Source of the DNA: Clostridia bacterium
Lineage (GTDB): Bacteria; Bacillota; Clostridia; Peptostreptococcales; Anaerovoracaceae
DNA length: 40,661 nucleotides
Direction of reading: 5' to 3'
Assembly (NCBI GenBank): GCA_024402995.1
Contig: JAKSSR010000003.1
Span: 1 to 40,661, forward strand
How positions within the stretch are numbered: the first letter of the stretch is position 1; each line of letters starts with the position of its first letter. Made by a program: the position numbers and the translations under genes. This document shows, in pieces, positions 1 to 7,910 of the stretch. A model generated the notes under the pieces. That model worked only from the letters and a program-made list of their open reading frames with translations, was not told the DNA's origin and did not search any database.

Positions 1-30
1 TTTACGAGCTGTAAAACGAATCACCATAGA

Positions 31-58
31 AAAAGCGCAGAAGCAATTCTGCGCTTTT
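31..58 (-). terminator. Intrinsic terminator of the MBOAT operon
   Basis: Perfect 12-bp stem (AAAAGCGCAGAA / TTCTGCGCTTTT) with a 4-nt loop. On the minus strand it is followed by a short T-rich stretch. It lies just past the stop of the HAD gene at 66. The hairpin is symmetric enough to work from either strand. Confidence 0.85.
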
Positions 59-65
59 ATTGTGC

Positions 66-716
66 TTATATGAGAATTTGTTTCAGATCTTCTACTGTTC
101 CGCAGAAGTAATCGGCGTTTGCTTTCATAAAGGCTGAATTCTCCGGAACGTCGAAGCACCAGGATGCGGCGGCGAAATGAACCCCGGCAGCCCGGGCCAT
201 CTGATAGCCAGGTTTAAGGTCGTCAATGACCAGAACGTCGGAAGGATCCAGAGAAAAGCGCTCCATTATCTTCCGTACGGGAATGGGAGAAGGCTTCAAT
301 TCATCTCTGGGCTGTTCGAAGCCGAAAATAGCGTCGGGAAAGGGCAGACCGTTCATTTCGTAGTCTCGCAGAATATTCTCCGCGTGAGAGTGAGAGACCA
401 CCGCCAGAATCCCTCCGGCAGCTTTATGCTCCTCCATGATCTCCTTGATTCCGGGGAAAGCCGCAGCCCAATGATGGGAGGCGTATTCCAGCCAGAACTG
501 ATACTCGAATTCTATTTCCTCTTCTGTAAATCCGCATATATTCCTATAGAAATCAAATATTCCCGGATTGAAATTGTAGCGAATGTACTCTTCCAAACTG
601 AACTTGTGCTGAGGATGGTACTTCTCCATAAACTCCACAAAGCACGGGTAATGAATGGTTGCCGTGCTGTTGACAGTGGTATCGTCGTGATCAAAAATCA
701 AACACTTGTATTTCAT
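66..716 (-). CDS. HAD-superfamily phosphatase (phosphoglycolate-phosphatase-like)
   Basis: A 216-residue hydrolase of the haloacid dehalogenase superfamily, probably a cytosolic small-molecule phosphatase of unknown substrate. Motif I is FDHDDT, with Asp9 as the expected nucleophile and Asp11 as the acid/base. An alpha-helical cap region follows (about residues 20-90). Motif II is the Ser in VVSHSH, motif III the Lys in DELKPSP, and motif IV the paired Asp in VLVIDDLKPG. I start it at the ATG at 716, because the upstream 57 codons of the open frame overlap the MBOAT gene and carry no domain; the HAD fold begins at MKYKC. The start is 4 nt after the MBOAT stop with no Shine-Dalgarno, so translation by re-initiation is likely. 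It is the last gene of the MBOAT operon. The link to acylation is inference. Confidence 0.85.
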   Translation of the reverse strand: MKYKCLIFDHDDTTVNSTATIHYPCFVEFMEKYHPQHKFSLEEYIRYNFNPGIFDFYRNICGFTEEEIEFEYQFWLEYASHHWAAAFPGIKEIMEEHKAAGGILAVVSHSHAENILRDYEMNGLPFPDAIFGFEQPRDELKPSPIPVRKIMERFSLDPSDVLVIDDLKPGYQMARAAGVHFAAASWCFDVPENSAFMKANADYFCGTVEDLKQILI

Positions 717-720
717 GGAA

Positions 721-2121
721 TCAAAAGCGGAAATAAATGAAGGGGTTAAAGCTGGAGCTAAGAGCATAAGCGTCGCACAGAATGAACAAAATCGCGTAAA
801 GGGCAGCCGCACATAAGGTGCCCAGCAATTTGTGATCACTGTAAAACTCAAAGGCCTTACGCCTCCAGAAAGGAATGGCGAACACAAAGCCCAAAGGCAG
901 GTACAGCATGGACTTGAGCAGATCCGCAGCTGAAACGACGCCGGCCCAGTCGGTGGGGACCACAGTAAACATACGTCCTATGGCACGTCCGAGAACAGTC
1001 ATGTCTGTATTGTTGAAAAGCACCCAGCCTGTCGCGACTATGACCATAGTTATGAACCAGGACAGAGCTTTGGGCAGTTTTTTCATGAGAGAACCTGTTG
1101 CCAGTTTTTCTATCATGAGCAATATGCCGTAATACAGTCCCCAGAGGAGGAAATTCCAGTTGGCTCCGTGCCAGAAGCCTGTCAGTCCCCAGACTATGAG
1201 AATATTCAGCATCCAGCGGCCTTTTCCGACGCGGTTTCCTCCCAGAGGAATATATACGTAATCTCTGAACCAGGAGGACAGGGAAATATGCCAGCGTCTC
1301 CAGAACTCCGTCACAGAGCAGGCCAGATAGGGGTAATCGAAATTCTCAAGAAAATGGAAGCCGAAAATGCGTCCGAGACCAATGGCCATATCGCTGTATC
1401 CGGAAAAGTCGAAATAGATCTGAAGGCTGTAAGCGACAGCGGCGACCCAGTACATTGCGGTTCCGAAAGTTTCCGGATCTCCGGCGTAAATGCTTTCACA
1501 GACCTTTGCCACATTGTTGGCAATGAGAAGTTTTTTGGCAAGACCGAGAAGAAAACGGCCTAAACCAAGGAACACATCTTCCAGGTTTTCGTTTCTCCGG
1601 CCGATTTCCTGTTCCACTGTCTGATAACGGACAATGGGACCGGCGATCAGCTGGGGGAAGAGGCAGACATAAAGCAGAAGTCTTAGAAAACTCTTCTGCA
1701 CGGCGACTTCACCGCGGCAGAGATCCAGAACGTATGAAAGTATCTGGAAGGTAAAAAAACTGATGCCTACGGGAAGAACGATATCGGGCAGTCTGTTTTC
1801 CACGCCGAAAACCGCGCTGACGTTTTCCGCAAAGAAATTCATGTACTTGAAGAAAAGCAAGTCACCGATGAGTATGACAGTGGCGGCAGCGGCAAAGAGT
1901 CTCTTTTTATTTTCAAAACGATCCATTGCCAGACCAGCCAGCCAGGCCACCAGTGTAGCGCCGAGCATGAGGAAAACGAACTTAGGTTCACCCCAGGAAT
2001 AAAAGAGCAGGGATCCCCCAAGGAGCACACCGTTGCGCCATTTTCTTCCTGGCAGGACAAAATACAGAGCGCAGAGCAGCGGCAGAAAAAAGAAAAGGAA
2101 AGTTGTACTGCTGAATACCAT
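721..2121 (-). CDS. MBOAT family membrane-bound O-acyltransferase (AlgI/DltB-like)
   Basis: A 466-residue polytopic membrane protein of the MBOAT family. It is expected to move an acyl group, typically acetyl, from the cytoplasmic side onto an extracellular polymer. Hydrophobic helices start at once (MVFSSTTFLFFFLPLL). Family signatures are seen in order: FPQLIAGPIVRY, FDYPYLACSVTEFWRRWHIS, SSWFRDYVYIPLGGN, and the catalytic-His segment FWHGANWNFLLWGLYYG. Length and order fit AlgI-like members. A good ribosome site (GGAGGAG) precedes the ATG at 2121, inside the end of the upstream DHHW gene, only 3 nt away. The pairing with a periplasmic-type SGNH/DHHW partner is the classic AlgI-AlgX/AlgJ arrangement. 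The acceptor polymer cannot be told from the sequence. Confidence 0.93.
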   Translation of the reverse strand: MVFSSTTFLFFFLPLLCALYFVLPGRKWRNGVLLGGSLLFYSWGEPKFVFLMLGATLVAWLAGLAMDRFENKKRLFAAAATVILIGDLLFFKYMNFFAENVSAVFGVENRLPDIVLPVGISFFTFQILSYVLDLCRGEVAVQKSFLRLLLYVCLFPQLIAGPIVRYQTVEQEIGRRNENLEDVFLGLGRFLLGLAKKLLIANNVAKVCESIYAGDPETFGTAMYWVAAVAYSLQIYFDFSGYSDMAIGLGRIFGFHFLENFDYPYLACSVTEFWRRWHISLSSWFRDYVYIPLGGNRVGKGRWMLNILIVWGLTGFWHGANWNFLLWGLYYGILLMIEKLATGSLMKKLPKALSWFITMVIVATGWVLFNNTDMTVLGRAIGRMFTVVPTDWAGVVSAADLLKSMLYLPLGFVFAIPFWRRKAFEFYSDHKLLGTLCAAALYAILFILCDAYALSSSFNPFIYFRF

Positions 2122-2124
2122 CTG

Positions 2125-3285
2125 TCACTCCTCCAGTAAAAAATCATCAGCTATGAAATAATCGATGTTGCCGATGAGAAGAAGTTTATCGATACTGTAT
2201 TTTTCAAGGTATTCGGCAAGATGGAACTGCCCGTTTTTCTCGGAATAATAGCGAAGATCCACAGAATGGAGCTCCGCAAAATGAGCAGCCAGAAGCTTCA
2301 GGACCGCATTATCATAGGACTCACCTATGACCAGGATCTTTTCTCCGTCGGCCTTACCGCCGTTTATAATGATATTTCCGTTATCTCCGCCGTAATACTG
2401 ACCGTAGGAGGCGTAACTCATGTCCTCAGGACGGTTCTGGTTTCCGTAATCATCGGCAGCCTCCCCGTCAATGACATAGGTCATTTCAGGAAAATCAAAG
2501 TGGTAGGCCCACATTTCCTCGGAAAACAGTTCGGTGTAACTGCCTCGAGCCTTCGAGCCGCGAAATGCGTTTGATATCTTGAAAGTCTCGCCTTTGGGGA
2601 TGCACTCGTCTCCGGGACAGAGGAGGTCCGCCAGGGCCTGGTAGGCTTCGTAGGAGCCGTCGGCATTCCAATGGTGATCGGTCTTATAAAATTTCTTTTG
2701 GAAATCATCAAAGGAATCAATACGGAAACAACTCATGTGATCAGAATCCAGATTTAGTCCGGCCTGAAGGTATTCAAAGACTCCGACCTTTTCGTCGGTC
2801 TCGAAATTAATGTCTGTATCCTTTTCGATGTAGTAAAGATAGGTAAAAGCAGGATCCACAGCACCGTTGATGTTCTCAATATGAAAATCGAGAGCCTCAG
2901 TAAGATTCTCCATCTTTCTGGTACCGTAAGTTATATTGTCGCCGCCGAATATCTTCATATCACCTACGCTGATGTAGCGCGGAAGTTTCAGTTCCAGCAC
3001 ACGCCTGACGATAATATTGGAAATAGAAGAGGACACGGCATTGTACTTCTTCTTTGCAGTTGTAGAGAGGAGGACCTGGTCTGCCAGGGCCTTGTCGACG
3101 CTGTCCTGAAAGGATCCGTCCATGATAGCGGCAAAATCCGGCATACTGACTTTGTCCGCCGGCCGGTTTTCATATTCATTTATTTCTTCGGGCAGAAAAA
3201 GGGTTTTCGCCAGGCCGGCCAGTAAAAATAAAAGAAGACCGGCGGCAGTAAGCGCCTTGATAGCCCGTGTGATCTTGTCTGTCAT
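2125..3285 (-). CDS. DHHW/SGNH-like extracellular acylation partner (AlgX/AlgJ-like)
   Basis: A 386-residue protein with one N-terminal membrane anchor (about residues 9-30) and an exported SGNH-like domain. The diagnostic KTDHHWNADG motif holds the catalytic Asp-His pair of this family. A candidate nucleophilic Ser lies in VIGESYDNA near the C-terminal third. Proteins of this type accept the acyl group from the MBOAT partner and pass it to, or regulate its transfer to, a surface polymer. It is the first gene of the operon: a TATAAT-type -10 lies 20-25 nt upstream and GAGGTG precedes the ATG. It could be an acetyltransferase or a pseudo-enzyme; the visible Ser and DHHW favour an active enzyme. 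Confidence 0.85.
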   Translation of the reverse strand: MTDKITRAIKALTAAGLLLFLLAGLAKTLFLPEEINEYENRPADKVSMPDFAAIMDGSFQDSVDKALADQVLLSTTAKKKYNAVSSSISNIIVRRVLELKLPRYISVGDMKIFGGDNITYGTRKMENLTEALDFHIENINGAVDPAFTYLYYIEKDTDINFETDEKVGVFEYLQAGLNLDSDHMSCFRIDSFDDFQKKFYKTDHHWNADGSYEAYQALADLLCPGDECIPKGETFKISNAFRGSKARGSYTELFSEEMWAYHFDFPEMTYVIDGEAADDYGNQNRPEDMSYASYGQYYGGDNGNIIINGGKADGEKILVIGESYDNAVLKLLAAHFAELHSVDLRYYSEKNGQFHLAEYLEKYSIDKLLLIGNIDYFIADDFLLEE

Positions 3286-3304
3286 AAAAACACCTCAACA
3301 CTTT

Positions 3305-3310
3305 ATTATA
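3305..3310 (-). promoter_or_regulatory. -10 element of the DHHW-MBOAT-HAD operon
   Basis: A perfect TATAAT on the minus strand, upstream of the DHHW gene start at 3285. I see no good -35 at 17 nt (the hexamer there reads TCAAAG), so only the -10 is claimed. Confidence 0.5.
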
Positions 3311-3340
3311 ACATATTTTCTGCAGACCTTTGACACAATA

Positions 3341-3368
3341 AAAGCGGCCTCATAAGAAGCCGCTTGCT
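3341..3368 (-). terminator. Terminator of the tdh-kbl operon
   Basis: On the minus strand the stem is AAGCGGCTTC / GAGGCCGCTT (10 bp with one G-T pair) around a TTAT loop, followed by TTATTG. It lies between the kbl stop (3394) and the next operon's promoter, so it separates the two units. Confidence 0.8.
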
Positions 3369-3393
3369 TTTATATGGAACAGAGATCCGTTGA

Positions 3394-4581
3394 TTACAGA
3401 CCCATTTCCTTTTTGACCTCGCCGAAGCACTTAATGGCGAAATCCAGGTCTTCCTTGGTATGTCCCGCGGAAATCTGAGTTCTGATCCTGTCCTTTCCCT
3501 TGGGAACAACAGGATAGCAGAAACCGACTACATAGACGCCCTTTTCAAGCATTCTCTTTGCAAATTCCTGAGCGACCTTGGGATCATAAAGCATAATGGG
3601 AACGATGGGGTGTTCGCCGGGAAGAAGATCGAATCCCAGTTTCTCCATACCCGCACGGAAGTAACGTGCATTCTCGTGGACCTTGTCACGAAGTTCAGTG
3701 GAGCTTTCCAGAAGATCAAGGGTCCTGATCGTTGCGGCACAAATCGCAGGAGCAACGGTATTGGAGAAGAGGTAGGGTCTGCTCTTCTGGCGGAGCAGGT
3801 CTACGATTTCCTGACGTGCTGCAGTATATCCGCCGGAGGCACCGCCCAGAGCCTTACCGAAGGTTCCGGTGATGATGTCTACTCTTCCCATAACTCCGCA
3901 ATATTCGCAGGTTCCGCGTCCGTGTTCGCCCATAAAGCCTACTGCGTGAGAATCATCCACCATGGTGAGAGCGTCAAATTCATCGGCAAGGTCGCAGATG
4001 GCCTTCATATTGGCAATGTAACCGTCCATGGAGAAGACGCCGTCAGTTGCGATGAGTATCTTCTGCTTGCCTTCGGCGCGTGCCTGCTCCAGCTTTGCTC
4101 TCAGGTCTTCCATGTTATTGTTTTTATAGCGGTACTTGGTTGCCTTGCAGAGACGGGTACCGTCGATGATGGACGCATGGTTCAGTTCATCGGAGATGAT
4201 GGCATCATCTGCGCCGAGGATCGTCTCGAAAAGACCGCCGTTGGCATCAAAGCAGGAAGAATAGAGAATGGCATCGTCTGTTCCGGCAAACTTTGCGATC
4301 CTTGCTTCAAGTTCCTTGTGGATCTCCTGGGTACCGCAGATAAAGCGGACAGAGGAAAGGCCAAAGCCCCACTTGTCATAACTTTCCTTGGCAGCCTCAA
4401 TGAGTTCGGGACGTGCGGAAAGTCCGAGATAGTTGTTAGCGCACATATTTACGACGTGCTTTGCTTTAGTAGTATCGATAACCGATTTCTGAGGAGTAGT
4501 GATTATTCTTTCTTCCCTCCAGGTACCGGCTTCCTTAATTGCGTCCAGTTCCTTCTGAATGGCAAGCAGTGCAGTTTTCAT
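3394..4581 (-). CDS. kbl: Glycine C-acetyltransferase (2-amino-3-ketobutyrate CoA ligase)
   Basis: A PLP enzyme that splits 2-amino-3-oxobutyrate with CoA into glycine and acetyl-CoA, the second step of threonine breakdown. At 395 residues it matches the family's usual length. The alpha-oxoamine synthase signatures are clear: CANNYLGL near residue 50, [11 protein letters not shown], the aspartate loop [10 protein letters not shown], and the PLP lysine in [16 protein letters not shown] around residue 240. The start has a strong AAGGAGG site located in the 3' end of tdh, 3 nt upstream, so the two are cotranscribed. The adjacency to tdh removes most doubt between this enzyme and 8-amino-7-oxononanoate synthase. 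Confidence 0.96.
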   Translation of the reverse strand: MKTALLAIQKELDAIKEAGTWREERIITTPQKSVIDTTKAKHVVNMCANNYLGLSARPELIEAAKESYDKWGFGLSSVRFICGTQEIHKELEARIAKFAGTDDAILYSSCFDANGGLFETILGADDAIISDELNHASIIDGTRLCKATKYRYKNNNMEDLRAKLEQARAEGKQKILIATDGVFSMDGYIANMKAICDLADEFDALTMVDDSHAVGFMGEHGRGTCEYCGVMGRVDIITGTFGKALGGASGGYTAARQEIVDLLRQKSRPYLFSNTVAPAICAATIRTLDLLESSTELRDKVHENARYFRAGMEKLGFDLLPGEHPIVPIMLYDPKVAQEFAKRMLEKGVYVVGFCYPVVPKGKDRIRTQISAGHTKEDLDFAIKCFGEVKKEMGL

Positions 4582-4584
4582 GTA

Positions 4585-5634
4585 TTATTCCTCCTTCTTG
4601 GTGGCCCAGTCGAGAATGACCTTGCCGGCTTTGCCGCTGTGCATAGCCTCAAAGCCCTTTTCAAATTCAGTGTAATGCAGTCTGTGGGTAATTACGGGAT
4701 GGAGATCCAGTCCGCCCTGTACCATGTAGGACATCTGATGCCAGTTATCCATCTTACGGCCGTAAATGCCCTGAATGGTAAGGCCTTTTCCGATGATGTC
4801 ATTCATATCAATGGAAATCGGGCCGTTTCCCAGTCCGAGGAGGGATATCTTTCCGCCGTTTCTCATAACGGAAAGCATCTGCTTGAGAGCAGCACCGGAT
4901 CCGCTCATTTCAAGGCCTACGTCGAAGCCTTCGACAAGTCCCTGATCCTTCATGACCTTGGGAAGGTCTTCTTTAAGAGTATTGACCGCGGCGTCTACGC
5001 CCATCTTTCTGGCAAGCTCCAGGCGATCATCGGAAATGTCTGTGATTATAACACGGCGAGCTCCGGCATATTTGCAGATTCCGGCAGCAATTATGCCTAT
5101 GGGACCTGCGCCGGTAATAAGAACGTCTTCTCCGACCAGATTCCACATGAGAGCGGTATGAGTCGCATTGCCGAAGGCGTCAAAGAAGGCTACGACATCT
5201 TCGTCAAGAGCCGGATCGATGGCAATAACGTTGCCGGCAGGGATGCAGACATATTCGGCAAAGGCACCGTTTCTGTCCACCCCGACGCTGTAGGTATTCT
5301 TGCACCACTGAATATTGCTCGTATGGCAGTTTCTGCAGTGGCCGCAGGTAATATGCCCCTCGCCGCTGACCCGCTGACCGATCTCAAAACCGGAAACGCC
5401 GGCACCAAGCTCAGCAACTTCACCAACGTATTCATGACCGATGGTCATGCCGGGCTTAACATGGGCAGCAGACCAGGGATTCCAGTCATATATGTGGACA
5501 TCTGTTCCGCAAATGGCAGTCTTGTGAACTTTAATAAGGACTTCGCCGGGGCCGCATTCAGGTACGGGAACTTTTCTCAGTTCCAGTCCGGGACCTGCCG
5601 CAGGCTTCACTATTGCATCCATCATTTTCTGCAT
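4585..5634 (-). CDS. tdh: L-threonine 3-dehydrogenase
   Basis: A zinc-dependent medium-chain dehydrogenase that oxidises L-threonine to 2-amino-3-oxobutyrate using NAD, feeding Kbl. Catalytic zinc ligands are seen: Cys42 in AICGTD and His-Glu in TIGHEYVGE. The structural zinc site is the Cys cluster CGHCRNCHTSNIQWC. The Rossmann motif is GAGPIG, followed by an acidic NAD-selecting region (VIITDISDDR). The Tdh-typical tail LHPVITHRL is present. The 349 residues match the family. I keep the ATG at 5634, preceded by AGGTAAG; an ATG three codons later is possible. It is first in a two-gene operon, divergent from the trigger-factor-like gene. Confidence 0.95.
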   Translation of the reverse strand: MQKMMDAIVKPAAGPGLELRKVPVPECGPGEVLIKVHKTAICGTDVHIYDWNPWSAAHVKPGMTIGHEYVGEVAELGAGVSGFEIGQRVSGEGHITCGHCRNCHTSNIQWCKNTYSVGVDRNGAFAEYVCIPAGNVIAIDPALDEDVVAFFDAFGNATHTALMWNLVGEDVLITGAGPIGIIAAGICKYAGARRVIITDISDDRLELARKMGVDAAVNTLKEDLPKVMKDQGLVEGFDVGLEMSGSGAALKQMLSVMRNGGKISLLGLGNGPISIDMNDIIGKGLTIQGIYGRKMDNWHQMSYMVQGGLDLHPVITHRLHYTEFEKGFEAMHSGKAGKVILDWATKKEE

Positions 5635-5694
5635 AATTCTTACCTGTCTTTCATATAAATACAGTTGCGCTTATTTTGCGCACATATTATTGCC

Positions 5695-5746
5695 TTTGTC
5701 CGCATATCGCGGACTTCATCTTTATAATTTCACTTTTTGTCCGCAT
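5695..5746. promoter_or_regulatory. Candidate operator with repeated GTCCGC motif
   Basis: The 11-mer TTTGTCCGCAT occurs twice in direct orientation (5695-5705 and 5736-5746; 41 bp apart, about four helical turns). The first copy also forms the inverted repeat GTCCGC-ATATC-GCGGAC (5698-5714). One copy lies between the presumed -35 and -10 of tdh and the other just downstream of the -10, as expected for a repressor site on tdh-kbl. The regulator is unknown. Confidence 0.5.
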
Positions 5747-5764
5747 TGTCAATACAGTTGACAA
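5746..5764. promoter_or_regulatory. Back-to-back divergent -35 boxes (tdh and trigger-factor-like gene)
   Basis: TTGTCAA-TACAG-TTGACAA is a perfect 7-bp inverted repeat. It supplies a consensus TTGACA to each strand: minus 5747-5752 for tdh and plus 5758-5763 for the chaperone. The rightward promoter has TATTGT at 5782-5787 with an 18-nt spacer. The leftward one has AATTAT at 17 nt. Confidence 0.6.
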
Positions 5765-5817
5765 AAACAGTACATATAAGGTATTGTTTATTGCTAGGAA
5801 AATTTCAGGAGGCATTT

Positions 5818-6753
5818 ATGACCATTAAGAATTACAAAGGCATCAAGGCCGTTCAGAAGGCCGTTGTCGTTACCGAAGAACAGATCATGAACGAGATCGT
5901 TGCCATTCAGCAGGCTTCTGCAGCTTTGGAAGAAGTCGAAAGACCCGCAGAATTCGGCGACATCGTCACTTTCGATTTTGAAGGCTGGAGCGAAGGCGTT
6001 CAGTTCCCCGGCGGTACCGCTGAGAACTACGACCTGGAGTTAGGCTCCCACAAGTTCGTTCCCGGATTTGAAGAAGCTCTCGTTGGCGTCAGCGCCGGCG
6101 ACAGCAAGGATGTTGATATTACTTTCCCCGAAAACTACGCACCCGAACTGGCAGGAAAACCTGCAGTCTTCAAGTGCAAGATCCACAAGATCTCTGTCAA
6201 GAAGACTCCCGCTATCGACGATGATTTCGCAAAGACTCAGGGCGAATTCGAGAACCTGGAAGCAATGAAGGCCCAGATCGCAGAAGAACTGAAGGCTCAG
6301 GGAGAAGGTCAGGCAAGAGGCGAAACTCTCGATAAGGTCATCGACGTGATCCTGGACGAAAACCCCGTCGAGCTGGATGCTGAAACCATTGAAAAAGAAA
6401 CCAAAGAGCTTCTGGCTCAGATGATCATGCAGATGAGCGGCAGAGACATGGACGTTGAAACCTTCTGCGGCATGGCACAGATGAAGCGCGAAGAGCTCTA
6501 CGACATGATACGTCCCAGCGCACAGCGCAATGCAAGCATACGCATCATTATCAACGCCATTGCAGAGGCTGAAGGCATCGACTCCACCGACGAAGAGATC
6601 AACGCCCAGATCAAGGCAACTGCAGACCTCTACGGTATGGATTTCGAAGAATTCAAAGGCTACGTCAACGTAGATATCCTGAAGGCAGACTGGAAGGTCC
6701 AGAAGACCATGGACTTCCTCTACGACAACTCCATCATCACTATCGAAGAGTAA
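5818..6753 (+). CDS. Trigger-factor-like peptidyl-prolyl isomerase lacking the ribosome-binding domain
   Basis: A 311-residue protein that aligns by eye with the middle and end of trigger factor. It opens with the segment joining the N-terminal domain to the PPIase (YKGI...VVVTEEQI). The FKBP-type PPIase domain follows (about residues 45-125; GDIVTFDFEGW, ELGSHKFVPGFEEALVG, TFPENYAPELAGKPAVF), then PAIDDDFAK and a helical C-terminal substrate-binding domain to the end. The roughly 110-residue ribosome-docking domain, with its FRKGKxP-type signature, is missing. The ATG at 5818 has a strong AGGAGG five nt upstream; the open frame reaches back to 5737 but only through promoter DNA. It is likely a ribosome-independent foldase/chaperone. 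The sequence is rich in Glu and Lys codons suited to strong expression. Confidence 0.88.
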   Translation: MTIKNYKGIKAVQKAVVVTEEQIMNEIVAIQQASAALEEVERPAEFGDIVTFDFEGWSEGVQFPGGTAENYDLELGSHKFVPGFEEALVGVSAGDSKDVDITFPENYAPELAGKPAVFKCKIHKISVKKTPAIDDDFAKTQGEFENLEAMKAQIAEELKAQGEGQARGETLDKVIDVILDENPVELDAETIEKETKELLAQMIMQMSGRDMDVETFCGMAQMKREELYDMIRPSAQRNASIRIIINAIAEAEGIDSTDEEINAQIKATADLYGMDFEEFKGYVNVDILKADWKVQKTMDFLYDNSIITIEE

Positions 6754-6766
6754 CGGGACAGAAATC

Positions 6767-6802
6767 AAAAGTCCCCCGATCCATGTGGATCAGGGGACTT
6801 TT
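6767..6802. terminator. Bidirectional terminator
   Basis: A stem of about 16 bp (AAAAGTCCCCCGATCC / GGATCAGGGGACTTTT, one mismatch) with an ATGT loop, followed by T residues on the plus strand and TTTTGATTT on the minus strand. It lies between the convergent ends of the trigger-factor-like gene and the lipoprotein gene. Confidence 0.85.
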
Positions 6803-6822
6803 TCATTGTCTTTTTTCAGTTT

Positions 6823-7893
6823 TTACAGAATAACGGCTTCCCATTCGGGTTCGGTGGAATCGATCATCATTTCTTCGGTCAGCCCCAGCTCTGCAAGGCG
6901 TTCATCCATGATCTGGCTCAAGGTTTCGGTATCGTACCACTTGAGTCCGATTTCTTCATAGACAGCCTTCAGTTCATCGGAAGGTTCAGCATCGTTGTCA
7001 TCAGCGTCGCTGAAACGGTAGAGACGATTCATAAGGTAAGTATCGTAATCATCATAGTCAGAAGACTCAGTAAAACTGTAAGCTTCTGTGCAGTAGTACG
7101 AAGTATCGCTGTCGCTCATTTCAATGTAGGGATAGTCTGCAGGACGGAGGCTTTCGGGGATATCATAATAGTCCACACCGGCCTCTGCCAGGCCCATTTC
7201 TACGCTTGCGCTGTAAATGAAATGCTCAGTGCCGTCGGCATCCGCAAAGCTGGTGGAAACGAAGTAGCTGCTGGCACTTGTGCTTCCCACGAGGTTAATG
7301 ATGCCGTAGGGATTCATAGAGACCCAGGATCTGTAATAGCCCCAGTCACCGCCGACCAGCTGAACGCCGCCGTCCATGAACTTGAGGGTGAAGAGCTGGG
7401 TGAGATCATAATACTCGCTGTCTTCAGTGGGCTTGAGGTTGATCTGAAGAGCCAGTTCCTTGATGCCGTCATCACCGCAGTCGATGAAAGCGGACTGAAC
7501 GCTGTCCAGAACAGAGGACAGTTCTTCTCCCGCAAAGTAAGCGCGTGTAGCTTCAACAAGCTCGCTGAGAGTGTAGCTGCTGCCCCGGCTTCCTGTTCCG
7601 AGAAGATCCTTGGCCAGAACGCAGGCCTCTTCGTTTGCAAGGAATCGGGCGTACGCGTCCATATCTTCTTCAGCCACGGTGCCGGCTTCTCCCTCGACAC
7701 CAGGATCAGTGGCGGGATCTGCGGCAGGCTCAGTTGTTTCTGTGCTTGCATCAGGTGCATCGGTTTCAGTTTCGCTGCCCGCAGTCTGCTCGGTGGTTTC
7801 ATTTACGGCAGGGTCTGCGGCAGGTTCTTCTTTTGTGCCGCATCCGGTCAGGACCATGGTCAGGATCAGCAGTAATATTACGGTTTTTTTCAT
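6823..7893 (-). CDS. Lipoprotein of unknown function, last gene of the Gld-ABC/MoxR operon
   Basis: A 356-residue secreted lipoprotein. It has a signal peptide with lipobox LTGC (Cys18 as lipidation site), then a long Ala/Glu/Thr/Pro-rich acidic linker (about residues 19-75), then a folded domain rich in Tyr, Asp and Ser. I do not recognise the folded domain; similar linkers are common in Clostridia surface lipoproteins. I choose the ATG at 7893 rather than the GTG at 7905, because AGGA stands at the right distance and the signal peptide starts MKK. It follows the DUF4129 gene by 17 nt, with a terminator just downstream, so it probably closes the operon. A role at the membrane surface with the exporter is inferred from position only. 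Confidence 0.8.
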   Translation of the reverse strand: MKKTVILLLILTMVLTGCGTKEEPAADPAVNETTEQTAGSETETDAPDASTETTEPAADPATDPGVEGEAGTVAEEDMDAYARFLANEEACVLAKDLLGTGSRGSSYTLSELVEATRAYFAGEELSSVLDSVQSAFIDCGDDGIKELALQINLKPTEDSEYYDLTQLFTLKFMDGGVQLVGGDWGYYRSWVSMNPYGIINLVGSTSASSYFVSTSFADADGTEHFIYSASVEMGLAEAGVDYYDIPESLRPADYPYIEMSDSDTSYYCTEAYSFTESSDYDDYDTYLMNRLYRFSDADDNDAEPSDELKAVYEEIGLKWYDTETLSQIMDERLAELGLTEEMMIDSTEPEWEAVIL

Positions 7894-7910
7894 TTCTTTC
7901 CTCACTTTGA

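Noticed and set aside
3460-5658. A 732-codon open frame antisense to kbl and tdh
   Set aside because: Long antisense frames are expected where the real genes avoid the codons TTA, CTA and TCA. The frame follows the codon pattern of kbl-tdh, has no domain, and crosses the operon junction and promoter. Kbl and Tdh themselves are unmistakable.
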